This document shows positions 45,648 to 55,249 of a stretch of DNA of 64,000 bases, piece by piece. Under the pieces are notes generated by a model that saw only the letters and a program-made list of their open reading frames with translations, was not told where the DNA came from and searched no databases. Numbering within the stretch: the first letter of the stretch is position 1; each line of letters opens with the position of its first letter. The position numbers and the translations under genes are program-made. The stretch comes from Candidatus Scalindua sp. (lineage in GTDB: Bacteria > Planctomycetota > Brocadiia > Brocadiales > Scalinduaceae): contig JABHIW010000114.1 of NCBI GenBank assembly GCA_018670825.1, positions 1 to 64,000 of the forward strand, read 5' to 3'.

Positions 45648-47585
45648 TTACTTTTTATTGGTATAGTTCCATAGCAGTAGAGCTAACCCAGCAAAAATAA
45701 ACAGTGATGCTATATTGTTGTATGGCCCCATCCACAGATAGCCAATTTCAAGTGTGGTAGAAAATGTCCCGCTATATGATGCTGCCAGCGCCAACCCGAC
45801 GCCTATAAGCGCGCTTCCGGCTATCAAGCCGGAACTGAACAAAATCCCGCTTTCACGTCTTCTCTTCAGCAGACTGTCGTCTTTTGTTTTTTCCGTTAAA
45901 TATCTCAGTAGTCCACCTGCCATTATGGGCGTAGTGAGATATAACGGTAAATAGACACCTACCGCAAATGGGAGAGAACGAATACCTATAAGCTCTACAA
46001 TAGCTGCCATAAATATTCCAATGATTACAAATCTCCAGGGAAGGTCACCCGTAATCACACCCTTGACTACCAGCGACATCAGTGTTGCTTGAGGTGCCGG
46101 TAGTTCCTCTGATCCGATTCCCACGCCTTTGTGGAGTCGTAATATAACCCAACCTACAAAAATGGCGGATGTCAGTACCCCGATAAATTCTCCAATCTGC
46201 TGTTTCCATGGTGTGGCTCCTACCAGGAAACCGGTCTTCAGGTCCTGCGATGTGTCTCCCGCAATCGCTATCGATATGCAGACAACAGCGCCAACACTCA
46301 GCGCTATTACCATGTGCGCGTCTGAGGTCCATCCCATAAAGGAAAAGATCAGGCTTGTTAGTAAGAGTGTAGTAATTGTCATGCCGGAAACGGGGTTTGA
46401 GGATGATCCGATGAGTCCGACAATTCTTGAAGATACGGTAACAAAGAAGAATGAAAATATGATCATAAGTAGTGCCACTAACAGGTTGGAAATAATCCCT
46501 ATTTCGGTTGCGGTCCAGAAAGAGAGTATTAGCCATAGGCATATTCCTAATATGACAGCTCCGCCAATAACAACCACCATGGGAAGATCTCTGTCAGTTC
46601 TCTCCTCATTTTTCCTGTTCTTATTTGAGACTTTGCTTAAGCCTGTTTTGAATGTCTCCAGAATGGTTGGTATTGCTCGAATTAATGTTATCAGGCCGCC
46701 GAAAGCTACCGCACCGGCCCCTATATATCTTATATAATAGTGCCATATCTCTTTAATGCTCATCTGGGAGATTAAGATTTTAGCCGGGTAGATCGGTTCG
46801 GTAGAGTTTTCACCAACTGCCATAATCAATGGTATTATCACCAGCCAGGCCAGGGCGCCTCCGCTTAACATAATGGCCGAGATCTTTGACCCTATAATAT
46901 ACCCGACGCCAAGAAGGGCGGGTGTAATTTCCCCTATTACTTTGCCGCCTTTATAGAAGGGGATGTCCCATGACGGCCTGAAGTTCCATAATTTAAGTCC
47001 ATTCATCAGGAACTCGTAAAGACTGCCTATACCTAATCCCATGAATACCGTTTTTGCTTCTGTTCCCCCTTTGTCGCCTGCGACTAATACCTCCGCACAG
47101 GCTGTACCCTCAGGATAAGGCAGACGTCCGTGCTGCCTGGATATAAGAAGGCTTCGCAGCGGTATCATAAATAACACACCCAATAATCCGCCCAAAAGAG
47201 AGAAGACAAATATTTTGGTCAGTTCGGGTTTCATTCCCCAGATGATGAGGGCCGGAAAAGTGAAAATGACTCCGGCTGCCAGAGATTCACCAGCTGACCC
47301 TACTGTCTGGACCATGTTATTTTCAAGGATGCTGCCTTTGCCCAGAATACGGAATATAGCAACAGCCATAACGGCCACCGGAATGGATGCGCTTACGGTC
47401 AGCCCCACCTTGAGTCCTATGTACGCATTTGCTGCGGCAAAGATAATTCCCAGGATTATTCCCGTGAAAACAGCTCTAAAGGTAAATTCCGGCAGAAATT
47501 CTTGTTTACCTATATACGGCTTATACTTATCACCCGGGATTTTCTTATATGCATCTGAAGATAATTCTCTGGTCTCTTTTTTCAT
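45648..47585 (-). CDS. OPT-family oligopeptide transporter
   Basis: 645 residues with about 14-16 membrane helices. Family phrases: FTFRAVFTGIILGIIFAAANAYIGLKVGLT, GSAGESLAAGVIFTFPALI, LPYPEGTACAEVL and SSNPVSGMTI. OPT proteins import peptides or metal-siderophore complexes using protons. The bacterial branch is poorly characterised. Full length, followed directly by a CNB-domain gene. Substrate unknown. Confidence 0.92.
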   Translation of the reverse strand: MKKETRELSSDAYKKIPGDKYKPYIGKQEFLPEFTFRAVFTGIILGIIFAAANAYIGLKVGLTVSASIPVAVMAVAIFRILGKGSILENNMVQTVGSAGESLAAGVIFTFPALIIWGMKPELTKIFVFSLLGGLLGVLFMIPLRSLLISRQHGRLPYPEGTACAEVLVAGDKGGTEAKTVFMGLGIGSLYEFLMNGLKLWNFRPSWDIPFYKGGKVIGEITPALLGVGYIIGSKISAIMLSGGALAWLVIIPLIMAVGENSTEPIYPAKILISQMSIKEIWHYYIRYIGAGAVAFGGLITLIRAIPTILETFKTGLSKVSNKNRKNEERTDRDLPMVVVIGGAVILGICLWLILSFWTATEIGIISNLLVALLMIIFSFFFVTVSSRIVGLIGSSSNPVSGMTITTLLLTSLIFSFMGWTSDAHMVIALSVGAVVCISIAIAGDTSQDLKTGFLVGATPWKQQIGEFIGVLTSAIFVGWVILRLHKGVGIGSEELPAPQATLMSLVVKGVITGDLPWRFVIIGIFMAAIVELIGIRSLPFAVGVYLPLYLTTPIMAGGLLRYLTEKTKDDSLLKRRRESGILFSSGLIAGSALIGVGLALAASYSGTFSTTLEIGYLWMGPYNNIASLFIFAGLALLLWNYTNKK

Positions 47586-48127
47586 TTGAAGGATACTTTA
47601 TAATACATGATAATTTCATGATTAAGTTGAGCATAATAAAGCATTTATTTGATAGTATTACAATATTCTCTTTTGCATTTTGATGTTCTTCGTGTCTTGG
47701 CGTCTTAGTGGCTAATGTACCTGTTTTTTTAATCCCTTGAATATTAAACCTGAACTGATATAATTGCAAAAAATCTAACTCCTTTGGTCTTTTAGCCTTA
47801 GGATTTTGGCATTCGTTAAATTGTGTAGGTAAATAAATAATTATTCACGCTCCCCGGACAAAAGGCGCCGAGGACAAGAAGTCGCAAAGAGAGCAAAGTT
47901 TCAAGAATTAATCAAAATTTCTGATTATAAATCTGTTTGGGTAGGATGGGTTAAACGGAGTGAACCCACCACCGTTGTTTAGTTGGGTGTGTTTTGCTTC
48001 ACCCAACCTACAATTTATCTGTTGATATCCACAGTCAAATACCCTTGATCTTCTTTGCGATCTTTGCGATCTTTGCGGTGAGCCATTTCTTTTCCGACTT
48101 GTTCGGTTAAGGTTTTATAGGAATAAA
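47586..48127. repeat. repeat-rich intergenic region before hisS (inverted copy of dispersed repeat)
   Basis: Holds TTCGTGTCTTGGCGTCTTAG (47689), the inverted dispersed repeat CTCCCCGGACAAAAGGCGCC then GAGGACAAGAAG (47850-47881), a GGTAGGATGGGTTAAACGGA...TTCACCCAACCTAC pair (47940-48011; a widespread repeat type), and TTTGCGATCTTTGCGGTGAG (48063-48082). No gene. The hisS promoter must lie within or close to these. Confidence 0.7.
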
Positions 48128-49426
48128 ATGGAAAAAAGTGACGAAAAATATGTGAAAGCACCGTTGGGCATGAAAGATCTCTTCCCTGAGGAGAGGCAGC
48201 TGTGGGTAGAGATGGAAAACGCGGCAAGGGAAGAGTTTGAAATAGCCGGATATCATGAGATAAGGACTCCCGTTTTCGAAGATACACGCCTCTTTGTCCG
48301 GAGCATTGGAGAGGCGACTGACATAGTAGAGAAGGAGATGTACACTTTTGGTGATGCTGCTGGCTCAACCATTACACTTCGTCCTGAAAATACGGCATCC
48401 GTAATGAGGGCATATTTACAATATGAGTTGTATAAGACAAAGAAATTTCAGAAATTTTATTATATCGGGCCGATGTTCAGGAAAGAACGTCCTCAGGCAG
48501 GGCGGTTAAGACAGTTTCATCAGATGGGCGTTGAGGCGATAGGGTCTTATGATCCACTGCTTGATGTTGAGACAATAAAGGTCGCCACGAGGGTATATGA
48601 CCGGCTTGGATTGGGTGGATATGTGGTCAAGATTAATACTATCGGATGTGAAAAATGCAGGCCAGGCTACAGAGAAGTATTGAAAAATGAACTATTACAA
48701 TATAAAGATGAACTATGTGAACTCTGTAAAGCAAGGATAGACAGAAATGTATTCAGGGTACTTGACTGTAAAAATAATAAATGCAAAGAGATACGCAAGA
48801 ATGTACCAAATACCGAAGACCATACCTGTAATGACTGCCTCGAACATTTTAAGATCGTCAAAGGTGCATTTGAAAATATCAATCTTGAATATACTTTAGA
48901 CCCGCACCTTGTCAGGGGTTTGGATTACTATACAAAGACGGTTTACGAGATAACACATTCGGCAATGGGTGCCAGGGATACCATATGCGCGGGAGGGCGT
49001 TATGACAACCTGATATCAGATATTGGAGGGCCTCCAACGGGTGCGGTAGGTTTTGCTGCCGGGATGGAAGCATCAATGATAGCCATTTTAAAAACAAGAG
49101 AGAAAAACCAGGAATCAAAATCCGATACTTCTCCATTGGCACCGGACGTATATATCGTGTCAATTGGAGCGGAGTCCAGAAATTACTGTTTCAAACTGCT
49201 CAATGAACTGAGACTGGGTGGAATAAAGGCTGACATGGACTACGAATGCCGGACCACAAAGGCACAGATGAAAATAGCCAACAAACTTGATTCAAGATTT
49301 ACTATCATAATGGGCAGTGACGAAATAGAAAAAGGGATAATTAAATTAAAGAATATGCAGACGGGAGATGAAAACTTCTCGGAAGATACTGATAAGATTA
49401 TAGAGATAGTGAAAGGAAATAGATAA
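48128..49426 (+). CDS. hisS: histidyl-tRNA synthetase
   Basis: 432 residues, class II synthetase. Motif 1 YHEIRTPVFEDT, motif 2 FYYIGPMFRKERPQAGRLRQFHQMGVE, the histidine-specific LVRGLDYYTKTVYE and AGGRYDNL, and the anticodon-binding C-terminus. A four-Cys zinc-ribbon-like insert, CEKCR...CELCK...CKNNKC...CNDC, lies in the insertion domain, as in some bacterial HisRS. The aspS start codon immediately follows its stop, so the two are co-translated. Confidence 0.95.
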   Translation: MEKSDEKYVKAPLGMKDLFPEERQLWVEMENAAREEFEIAGYHEIRTPVFEDTRLFVRSIGEATDIVEKEMYTFGDAAGSTITLRPENTASVMRAYLQYELYKTKKFQKFYYIGPMFRKERPQAGRLRQFHQMGVEAIGSYDPLLDVETIKVATRVYDRLGLGGYVVKINTIGCEKCRPGYREVLKNELLQYKDELCELCKARIDRNVFRVLDCKNNKCKEIRKNVPNTEDHTCNDCLEHFKIVKGAFENINLEYTLDPHLVRGLDYYTKTVYEITHSAMGARDTICAGGRYDNLISDIGGPPTGAVGFAAGMEASMIAILKTREKNQESKSDTSPLAPDVYIVSIGAESRNYCFKLLNELRLGGIKADMDYECRTTKAQMKIANKLDSRFTIIMGSDEIEKGIIKLKNMQTGDENFSEDTDKIIEIVKGNR

Positions 49427-51199
49427 ATGTCTGATTTACAAAGAACACATACATGCGGGCAACTTCGCAAGGCGGATGCCGGGAGTGATATTACACTTTC
49501 TGGTTGGGTAGACACCAGAAGAGATCATGGTGGTGTTATTTTTATTGATTTAAGAGACAGATACGGTAAGACACAGATCGTATTTAATCCGGAACATAAC
49601 GCTGATACTCACGAAGCCGCGTCAGTGCTCAGGTCGGAATTTGTTATATCAGTGAGGGGTAAGGTTGAGGAGAGGCCGGATGGTATGGCGAACCCGGATT
49701 TAGATACGGGTGATATAGATGTGATGGTTGATACTCTTGACATATTAAATACATCTGAGACAACACCATTTGAGATTACCGGTGATACAGAAGTCTCAAC
49801 TGAATTAAGGCTCAAGTATAGATACCTCGATCTCAGACGGCCGCAAATGCAGAAGTATTTAACCTCAAGGCACAAAGTGTATCAGATTACCAGACGGTAT
49901 TTTGATAGTAATAATTTCATTGAAATAGAAACGCCGTTTTTGACCAAGAGCACACCGGAAGGTGCTAGAGACTACCTTGTACCAAGCAGGATAAACAGAG
50001 GTCAGTTTTATGCATTACCGCAATCTCCGCAGCTCTTTAAACAGATCTTAATGGTTTCCGGCTTCGATAGATACTTTCAGATAGTCAAATGTTTCAGGGA
50101 TGAAGACCTGCGCGCGCAGCGCCAGCCTGAATTTACACAAGTTGATTTGGAAATGTCGTTTGTACGTGAAGATGACGTTATCAATATGATAGAGGGTTTG
50201 ATGGTAGAGATTTTTAAAGAGGTGCTTGGTAAAGAGGTCTCCACTCCTTTTCCTCGGCTTCCATACAAGGATGCTATGAATCTATACGGGTGTGATGCGC
50301 CTGACCTGAGATTTGATATGACGATAAAGGAGATCACAGACTTAGCGGAGAAATCTGATTTTAAGGTGTTTAAAAGTGTAGCGGAGGCAGGAAATCAAAT
50401 AAGGGGTATCAATGCTACCGGGTGTGGAACTCTGTCCAGGAAGGATATAGACGGGCTTACAACATTTGTAAATCAGTTTGGGGCTAAGGGCCTTGCATGG
50501 TTTAAGGTTGATGAAAACGGGCTCACTTCTCAGATTGCAAAGTTCTTTAGTGACGATCTGCAGAAGGAGATAATCGAACGCTTCAATGCTGTTCCCGGTG
50601 ACTTGCTCCTGTTTGTTGCTGACAAGGAGAGTGTGGCATCACAGGCACTTTCCCAACTCAGGCTTAATATTGCAAAGAGTAACGGCATGATCAAGGAGGA
50701 CGAATTTAATTTGTCCTGGGTTGTTGATTTTCCGTTATTTGAATATAACGAAGAAATGGATAGAAACGATTCACTGCATCACCCTTTTACATCACCGCAC
50801 CCTGACGACCTTGATCATCTTGAAGAACGTCCGCTCGATGTCAGGGCAAGGGCTTATGATCTTGTACTGAATGGTGTTGAGCTGGGAGGTGGTAGTATCA
50901 GAATACACAAGCAGGATATACAGAAAAAGATTTTCAACCTGCTCAATATAGATGAGACAACTGCACAGGAAAGATTTGGATTTCTGCTCGAAGCTCTCAA
51001 ATATGGTGCGCCGCCGCATGGTGGTCTTGCGTTGGGACTTGACCGAATGGTTACGTTACTCTTAGGACTTGACGATATAAGAGAAGTAATCGCATTCCCG
51101 AAAACCCAGAAGGCAACATGCCTCATGGTGGATGCTCCTTCAGATGTCGACGATAAACAGCTCAAAGATCTCGGTCTTTCACTTCTGAAACCGGATTAA
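49427..51199 (+). CDS. aspS: aspartyl-tRNA synthetase
   Basis: 590 residues, the long bacterial form. OB-fold anticodon domain (LSGWVDTRRDHGGVIFIDLRDR), motif 2 FRDEDLRAQRQPEFTQVDLEMSF, a GAD insert domain, and motif 3 GLALGLDRMVTLL. It starts on the base after the hisS stop, an arrangement seen in several phyla. No tRNA-specificity feature stands out; whether it also charges tRNA-Asn cannot be told here. Confidence 0.95.
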   Translation: MSDLQRTHTCGQLRKADAGSDITLSGWVDTRRDHGGVIFIDLRDRYGKTQIVFNPEHNADTHEAASVLRSEFVISVRGKVEERPDGMANPDLDTGDIDVMVDTLDILNTSETTPFEITGDTEVSTELRLKYRYLDLRRPQMQKYLTSRHKVYQITRRYFDSNNFIEIETPFLTKSTPEGARDYLVPSRINRGQFYALPQSPQLFKQILMVSGFDRYFQIVKCFRDEDLRAQRQPEFTQVDLEMSFVREDDVINMIEGLMVEIFKEVLGKEVSTPFPRLPYKDAMNLYGCDAPDLRFDMTIKEITDLAEKSDFKVFKSVAEAGNQIRGINATGCGTLSRKDIDGLTTFVNQFGAKGLAWFKVDENGLTSQIAKFFSDDLQKEIIERFNAVPGDLLLFVADKESVASQALSQLRLNIAKSNGMIKEDEFNLSWVVDFPLFEYNEEMDRNDSLHHPFTSPHPDDLDHLEERPLDVRARAYDLVLNGVELGGGSIRIHKQDIQKKIFNLLNIDETTAQERFGFLLEALKYGAPPHGGLALGLDRMVTLLLGLDDIREVIAFPKTQKATCLMVDAPSDVDDKQLKDLGLSLLKPD

Positions 51200-51269
51200 A
51201 TTGTCCATTATAATTAAAATATAGTATGGACGTCATTTTAGTCTGCTTTGCAAACTGTCATAAGCCAAT

Positions 51270-51289
51270 CGGCCCGCCTTGGCGGGCCG
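51270..51289. terminator. GC-rich hairpin after aspS
   Basis: CGGCCCGCC-TT-GGCGGGCCG, 9-bp stem, about 70 bases past the aspS stop. No T tract, so either a dispersed palindrome or a Rho-independent-like end. Confidence 0.55.
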
Positions 51290-51409
51290 TCATTAACCGC
51301 TCACAAAAATCTTCTAAACATTCACTATAAATAATTCGTAATCCAGTAACTTATATTATTACAATTTCTGATCAATTTTTTATGGTATTAAGATAGGGGG
51401 GCGATTTTA

Positions 51410-51766
51410 ATGAAATTGGAAGAGCTTAAAGTTTATCAGTTGGCAATGGATGTTGGCGAGAGAGTTTGGGTAGTTGTATGTAAGTGGGATTATTTTGCCA
51501 AAGATACGGTAGGCAAACAGTTAGTTAAATCCGTTGATTCAATAGCAGCGAACATAAGCGAAGGTTATGGCCGTTTTCATTATAAAGAAAACAAACAGTT
51601 TTGCTATTACAGCCGAGGCTCGCTTTACGAGACAAAGACGTGGCTCAAAAAAGCACACGGCCGTCGTTTGATTATTGACAACGATTTTCAATCGTTAGAA
51701 AAAGATATTGAAACAATTGCTTATAAGTTAAACAATTACATTAAATCCATAGGTACAACAAAATAG
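51410..51766 (+). CDS. four-helix-bundle (IVS-type) protein, second copy
   Basis: 118 residues of the same S23/four-helix-bundle family as 12578-12928, but a different subgroup: LEELKVYQLAMDVGERVWVV, LVKSVDSIAANISEGYGR, FCYYSRGSLYETKTWL. AGGGGGGCG precedes the start. AATTCGTAAT, a word of the dispersed repeats, lies about 75 bases upstream. Function unknown. Confidence 0.85.
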   Translation: MKLEELKVYQLAMDVGERVWVVVCKWDYFAKDTVGKQLVKSVDSIAANISEGYGRFHYKENKQFCYYSRGSLYETKTWLKKAHGRRLIIDNDFQSLEKDIETIAYKLNNYIKSIGTTK

Positions 51767-51810
51767 TAATCTCAATGATGGTGAACCTACTGACAGCGAA
51801 GCTCATGACC

Positions 51811-51825
51811 ACTGGCGGCGCCAGT
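51811..51825. repeat. small palindrome before recG
   Basis: ACTGGC-GGC-GCCAGT, ending 25 bases before the recG start. Could be the end of the four-helix-bundle transcript or an operator. Confidence 0.4.
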
Positions 51826-51850
51826 AAATGACTTAATCCATTTAAAACAA

Positions 51851-53929
51851 ATGTCTACATCCGATTTAGACAAATCCATTCAATACATCAAAGGTGTTGG
51901 CCCAAAAAGAGCCCTGTCTCTTGGAAGATTGGGAATTCACACGGTAAAAGATCTTCTCTATTGCTTTCCACGCACATACCAGGACAGGTCCAAGGTAGAG
52001 AAAATATCCAATTTGACGGATGGTGCTACTGCAATGGTGAAGGGTATTGTTATCAATATTAAGTCATTCAGGACCAGAGGGTGGAAGAGCATTTTTGAGG
52101 CGTCAATTGGTGACGGGACCAGTATGCTTCAGGTCAAATGGTTCAACCGACCCTATCAGAGTGAAATATTCCAGGTGGATGACCATGTGTTTCTCTATGG
52201 CAAGGTCTCTTTATATAAGCAGTCACTTCAGATGGTAAATCCTGAGTATGAGATAGCGTCAGAGGAAGATGCTCCAGGTAAGAGCGTGGGTATATTGCCA
52301 ATATATTCACTGACAGAGGAGATGAGACAAGTCAGTTTCCGTAAACTGGTGAAAATGGTTGTTGATGAACATTACCACAAAGTTGAAGAGATATTTACGG
52401 ATGATATTATCAGTAAACATAAGTTTGTACCAATTACCTCTGCAATAAAAAATATTCACTTTCCCGATTCCATGGACAGTCTGAAAGATTCTAAGAGACG
52501 GCTCAAGTATGAGGAATTCTTCCTGTTTGAAACAGCAATGGCACTTCGCAAACGCGGTATAAAAGAAGTGAGTGGGTACAAATTTTGTATTGGAAAAAAC
52601 GTAGAGACTCATATCTACAAGCTCTTTCCATTCGTGCTTACCAAAAGCCAGCAGAAAGTAATCAGTGAAATCCACGAAGACATGTGCAGTGAGAGACCAA
52701 TGAACCGATTGTTGCAGGGGGACGTTGGATCCGGCAAGACAGCAGTTGCCGTTTACGCATTGCTTGCTGCCGTTGCAAACGGTTTTCAAACTGCATTTAT
52801 GGCGCCGACAGAGATCCTTGCCGAACAACACTATCGTACACTCACCCTCATGCTGGAAAAGGCAGAGGTGAAAATACTGCTCCTCACTGGTGGAGCTAAG
52901 ACGAAGATAAAGAAAGAAAATATTGAACGGATAAAACAGGGAGATATTGACCTTGTGATTGGTACACACGCATTGATCGATAAAGGTGTGGAATTTAAGA
53001 AGCTGGGATTGATCGTAATTGACGAACAGCACAAGTTTGGTGTGATGCAGCGTACACGCCTGAGACAAAAGGGACACAAACAGATGCCAGATGTACTCGT
53101 CATGACGGCAACCCCCATCCCCAGGAGTCTCTCTTTGACCGTGTTTGGTGATCTTGATATCTCAACTATTGATGAACTTCCACCCGGTCGTACACCGGTG
53201 GAGACATATCGTGTGCCAGTAAAGAAAGAGAATGATGCTTACGGGTTTATTCGTAAAGAAGTGGAGAAAGGGAGACAGGCATTTGTCGTATACCCGCTGG
53301 TGGATGAATCTGAGAAACTCGACCTCAAGTCTGCAACTGTTGAAGCGGAGAGGCTCAGGGATGAAGTATTCTCCGGATTAAACGTCGGACTGCTACACGG
53401 CCAGTTAAAGCCTGAGTTGAAGGAGTTGATAATGTCTGATTTTGTTAATCACAAGTACGACATCCTCGTATCAACTATTGTAATTGAGGTGGGGATTGAT
53501 GTGCCGAATGCCACCGTAATGGCGATTGAACACGCGGAACGGTTTGGCCTCGCTCAGCTTCACCAGCTCAGGGGTAGGATAGGGCGCAGTTCACACCAAT
53601 CCTATTGTCTCCTTTTTGGTATACAAAAGAGTGCCGAATCCCGTCAAAGGATCAAAACAATGCTGGAAACAAATGATGGTTTCAAGATTGCGGAAGAAGA
53701 TCTAAAGATCAGAGGCCCAGGTGAATTCTTTGGCACAAGACAGCATGGTCTGCCTGAGTTCAAGATAGGTGACATCATAAATGATTTCGACATAATAAAA
53801 CTGGCTCGTGCAGATGCTTTTGATCTGGTGAAAGAGGGCCATAAATCAAAGGACTCAAAGGAACAGATGCTGCTTAAGAGGATAATGGAAAGTTTTAAGG
53901 ATAAACTTGATTTGATAAATACGGGGTGA
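51851..53929 (+). CDS. recG: ATP-dependent DNA helicase RecG
   Basis: 692 residues, full length. Wedge/OB domain (YCFPRTYQDRS), Walker A QGDVGSGKTAVA, DEQH box VIDEQHKFGVMQR, TATPIPRSL, motif V STIVIEVGIDVPNA and motif VI QLRGRIGRS. It remodels stalled replication forks and Holliday junctions. The ATG follows a short unit boundary; no clear Shine-Dalgarno. Convergent with the SIR2-like gene. Confidence 0.95.
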   Translation: MSTSDLDKSIQYIKGVGPKRALSLGRLGIHTVKDLLYCFPRTYQDRSKVEKISNLTDGATAMVKGIVINIKSFRTRGWKSIFEASIGDGTSMLQVKWFNRPYQSEIFQVDDHVFLYGKVSLYKQSLQMVNPEYEIASEEDAPGKSVGILPIYSLTEEMRQVSFRKLVKMVVDEHYHKVEEIFTDDIISKHKFVPITSAIKNIHFPDSMDSLKDSKRRLKYEEFFLFETAMALRKRGIKEVSGYKFCIGKNVETHIYKLFPFVLTKSQQKVISEIHEDMCSERPMNRLLQGDVGSGKTAVAVYALLAAVANGFQTAFMAPTEILAEQHYRTLTLMLEKAEVKILLLTGGAKTKIKKENIERIKQGDIDLVIGTHALIDKGVEFKKLGLIVIDEQHKFGVMQRTRLRQKGHKQMPDVLVMTATPIPRSLSLTVFGDLDISTIDELPPGRTPVETYRVPVKKENDAYGFIRKEVEKGRQAFVVYPLVDESEKLDLKSATVEAERLRDEVFSGLNVGLLHGQLKPELKELIMSDFVNHKYDILVSTIVIEVGIDVPNATVMAIEHAERFGLAQLHQLRGRIGRSSHQSYCLLFGIQKSAESRQRIKTMLETNDGFKIAEEDLKIRGPGEFFGTRQHGLPEFKIGDIINDFDIIKLARADAFDLVKEGHKSKDSKEQMLLKRIMESFKDKLDLINTG

Positions 53930-54020
53930 TACGTTAACTAAATTACAAAAAGTAATGATGAAAGACCTGGTCCTGAGCATCTTTAAAGTTAAGAAAGAAA
54001 AGGGAGGCCATTACGGCCCA

Positions 54021-55178
54021 TTAGCCTTGCAGTATCTTGCCGAGAATTACAGGGATGTCAGGAAATTTATTAAACCAAATTGGCGTGATTCCCAATTGTT
54101 CCAGAACATTTTGTTGCTGTTTCTGATTAAGTTTCTTTACTTGCCCAATTATTCCTGAGATTTCTCTTTGATATCTTGGCCCTTTTCTTCCGGGCATAGC
54201 TGGCCGAGCCGACTTAATACCCGATCGGCTGAAAAGAACACCACTTGATTCATTCTGTTCACTCTTTATTCCACTTTTTTTAAACTTATCAAGATAGCTA
54301 ATTGCTTTTGCATGAATTTCATCTAAAACTCTATCTTCCGGAGGATCTTCATCGGGGACTTGTAGTAGTGCATAACTGATGGAGTTAACCGGTGCATTTC
54401 TGACAGCATCAAGCAAGCGTCTCATGTTTCTATCTGAGAGAGATAAGCCTATCATCAGGCCTACAGAGTTAGTCATTGATTGAAGCTGAACAAGGTTAGA
54501 CCAGTTGTAAGGGTCTCTTGCAACTAGGTGATATTGATCCTCTGTAAAAACAATATCATCAAAAGTTGATCCAGGAGTGTTTTTATCAAATGGAACATAT
54601 CCATGAACATGATAGACTGGGAGCTTATCGTTTTCTAATGAAGTTGCGGAGTAAACAGTTTGATATGGATGTTTGCCTAATGAAATTTCAAGCAAATTAT
54701 CATAGTTATAGGTAATTACTGAGCGAATTCCTCCTCTCTTTGATTCGCACAGTTTCGCAACAGCATCCAGAGTCCTATTCTTACTTCTGAGAAATCTTTT
54801 GTTTATATCCTGGTGTGGTTCGCCATATCCATCTAACATACTCCCATATAGTATCCGATATAAATCTTCCATAAAAATACCACCTTCATGGCCGTTTTCT
54901 GTATCATAATATGTGTGTAGTTTTCTGGCTGTTATCTCAAGTGGTTCTGTACTATTAGCTAAATGCCATTCAGCAATCGCAAAAAGATAATTTGAGAAGG
55001 GACGCCACCCTTCCATTTCTTGCTCACTTATTTTAGCGAAATAGAGAGCTAAGACCAGCTTCTCCCATGAAGGCAGGCTGTTGGCAATTGAGACACCTGC
55101 TCCAAGATATAATGAGAGATTCTTCTTTTTAAAGCTTTTGCGTAGATCTCGTATTGATTTGTTTGTTGTATTTGACAT
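54021..55178 (-). CDS. SIR2-like NAD-binding protein (probable defence effector)
   Basis: 385 residues. A SIR2/TIR-like Rossmann module (about 20-265): SLYLGAGVSIANSLPSW (Gly26-Gly28), ITYNYDNLLE with Asn158 and Asp160, the YHVHG motif with His190 and His192, and MIGLSLSDRNMRRLLD. These match the catalytic Asn and His of anti-phage SIR2 NADases (ThsA, DSR, SIR2-pAgo partners). The C-terminal 120 residues are basic and unfamiliar. It lies 72 bases downstream of a SLATT membrane gene, same strand. It likely depletes NAD on infection; biological role inferred. Confidence 0.85.
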   Translation of the reverse strand: MSNTTNKSIRDLRKSFKKKNLSLYLGAGVSIANSLPSWEKLVLALYFAKISEQEMEGWRPFSNYLFAIAEWHLANSTEPLEITARKLHTYYDTENGHEGGIFMEDLYRILYGSMLDGYGEPHQDINKRFLRSKNRTLDAVAKLCESKRGGIRSVITYNYDNLLEISLGKHPYQTVYSATSLENDKLPVYHVHGYVPFDKNTPGSTFDDIVFTEDQYHLVARDPYNWSNLVQLQSMTNSVGLMIGLSLSDRNMRRLLDAVRNAPVNSISYALLQVPDEDPPEDRVLDEIHAKAISYLDKFKKSGIKSEQNESSGVLFSRSGIKSARPAMPGRKGPRYQREISGIIGQVKKLNQKQQQNVLEQLGITPIWFNKFPDIPVILGKILQG

Positions 55179-55249
55179 GTAATCTTCTAAAAATACAAAA
55201 TGAATAATTACGGATACAATATTCTCTTTTTCACTTTGCCTTGTGCATA

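Noticed and set aside
53955-54158. Open frame of 67 codons on the plus strand after recG
   Set aside because: Lies mostly antisense to the C-terminal part of the SIR2-like gene; it has no family resemblance or ribosome-binding site. Shadow of the real gene.
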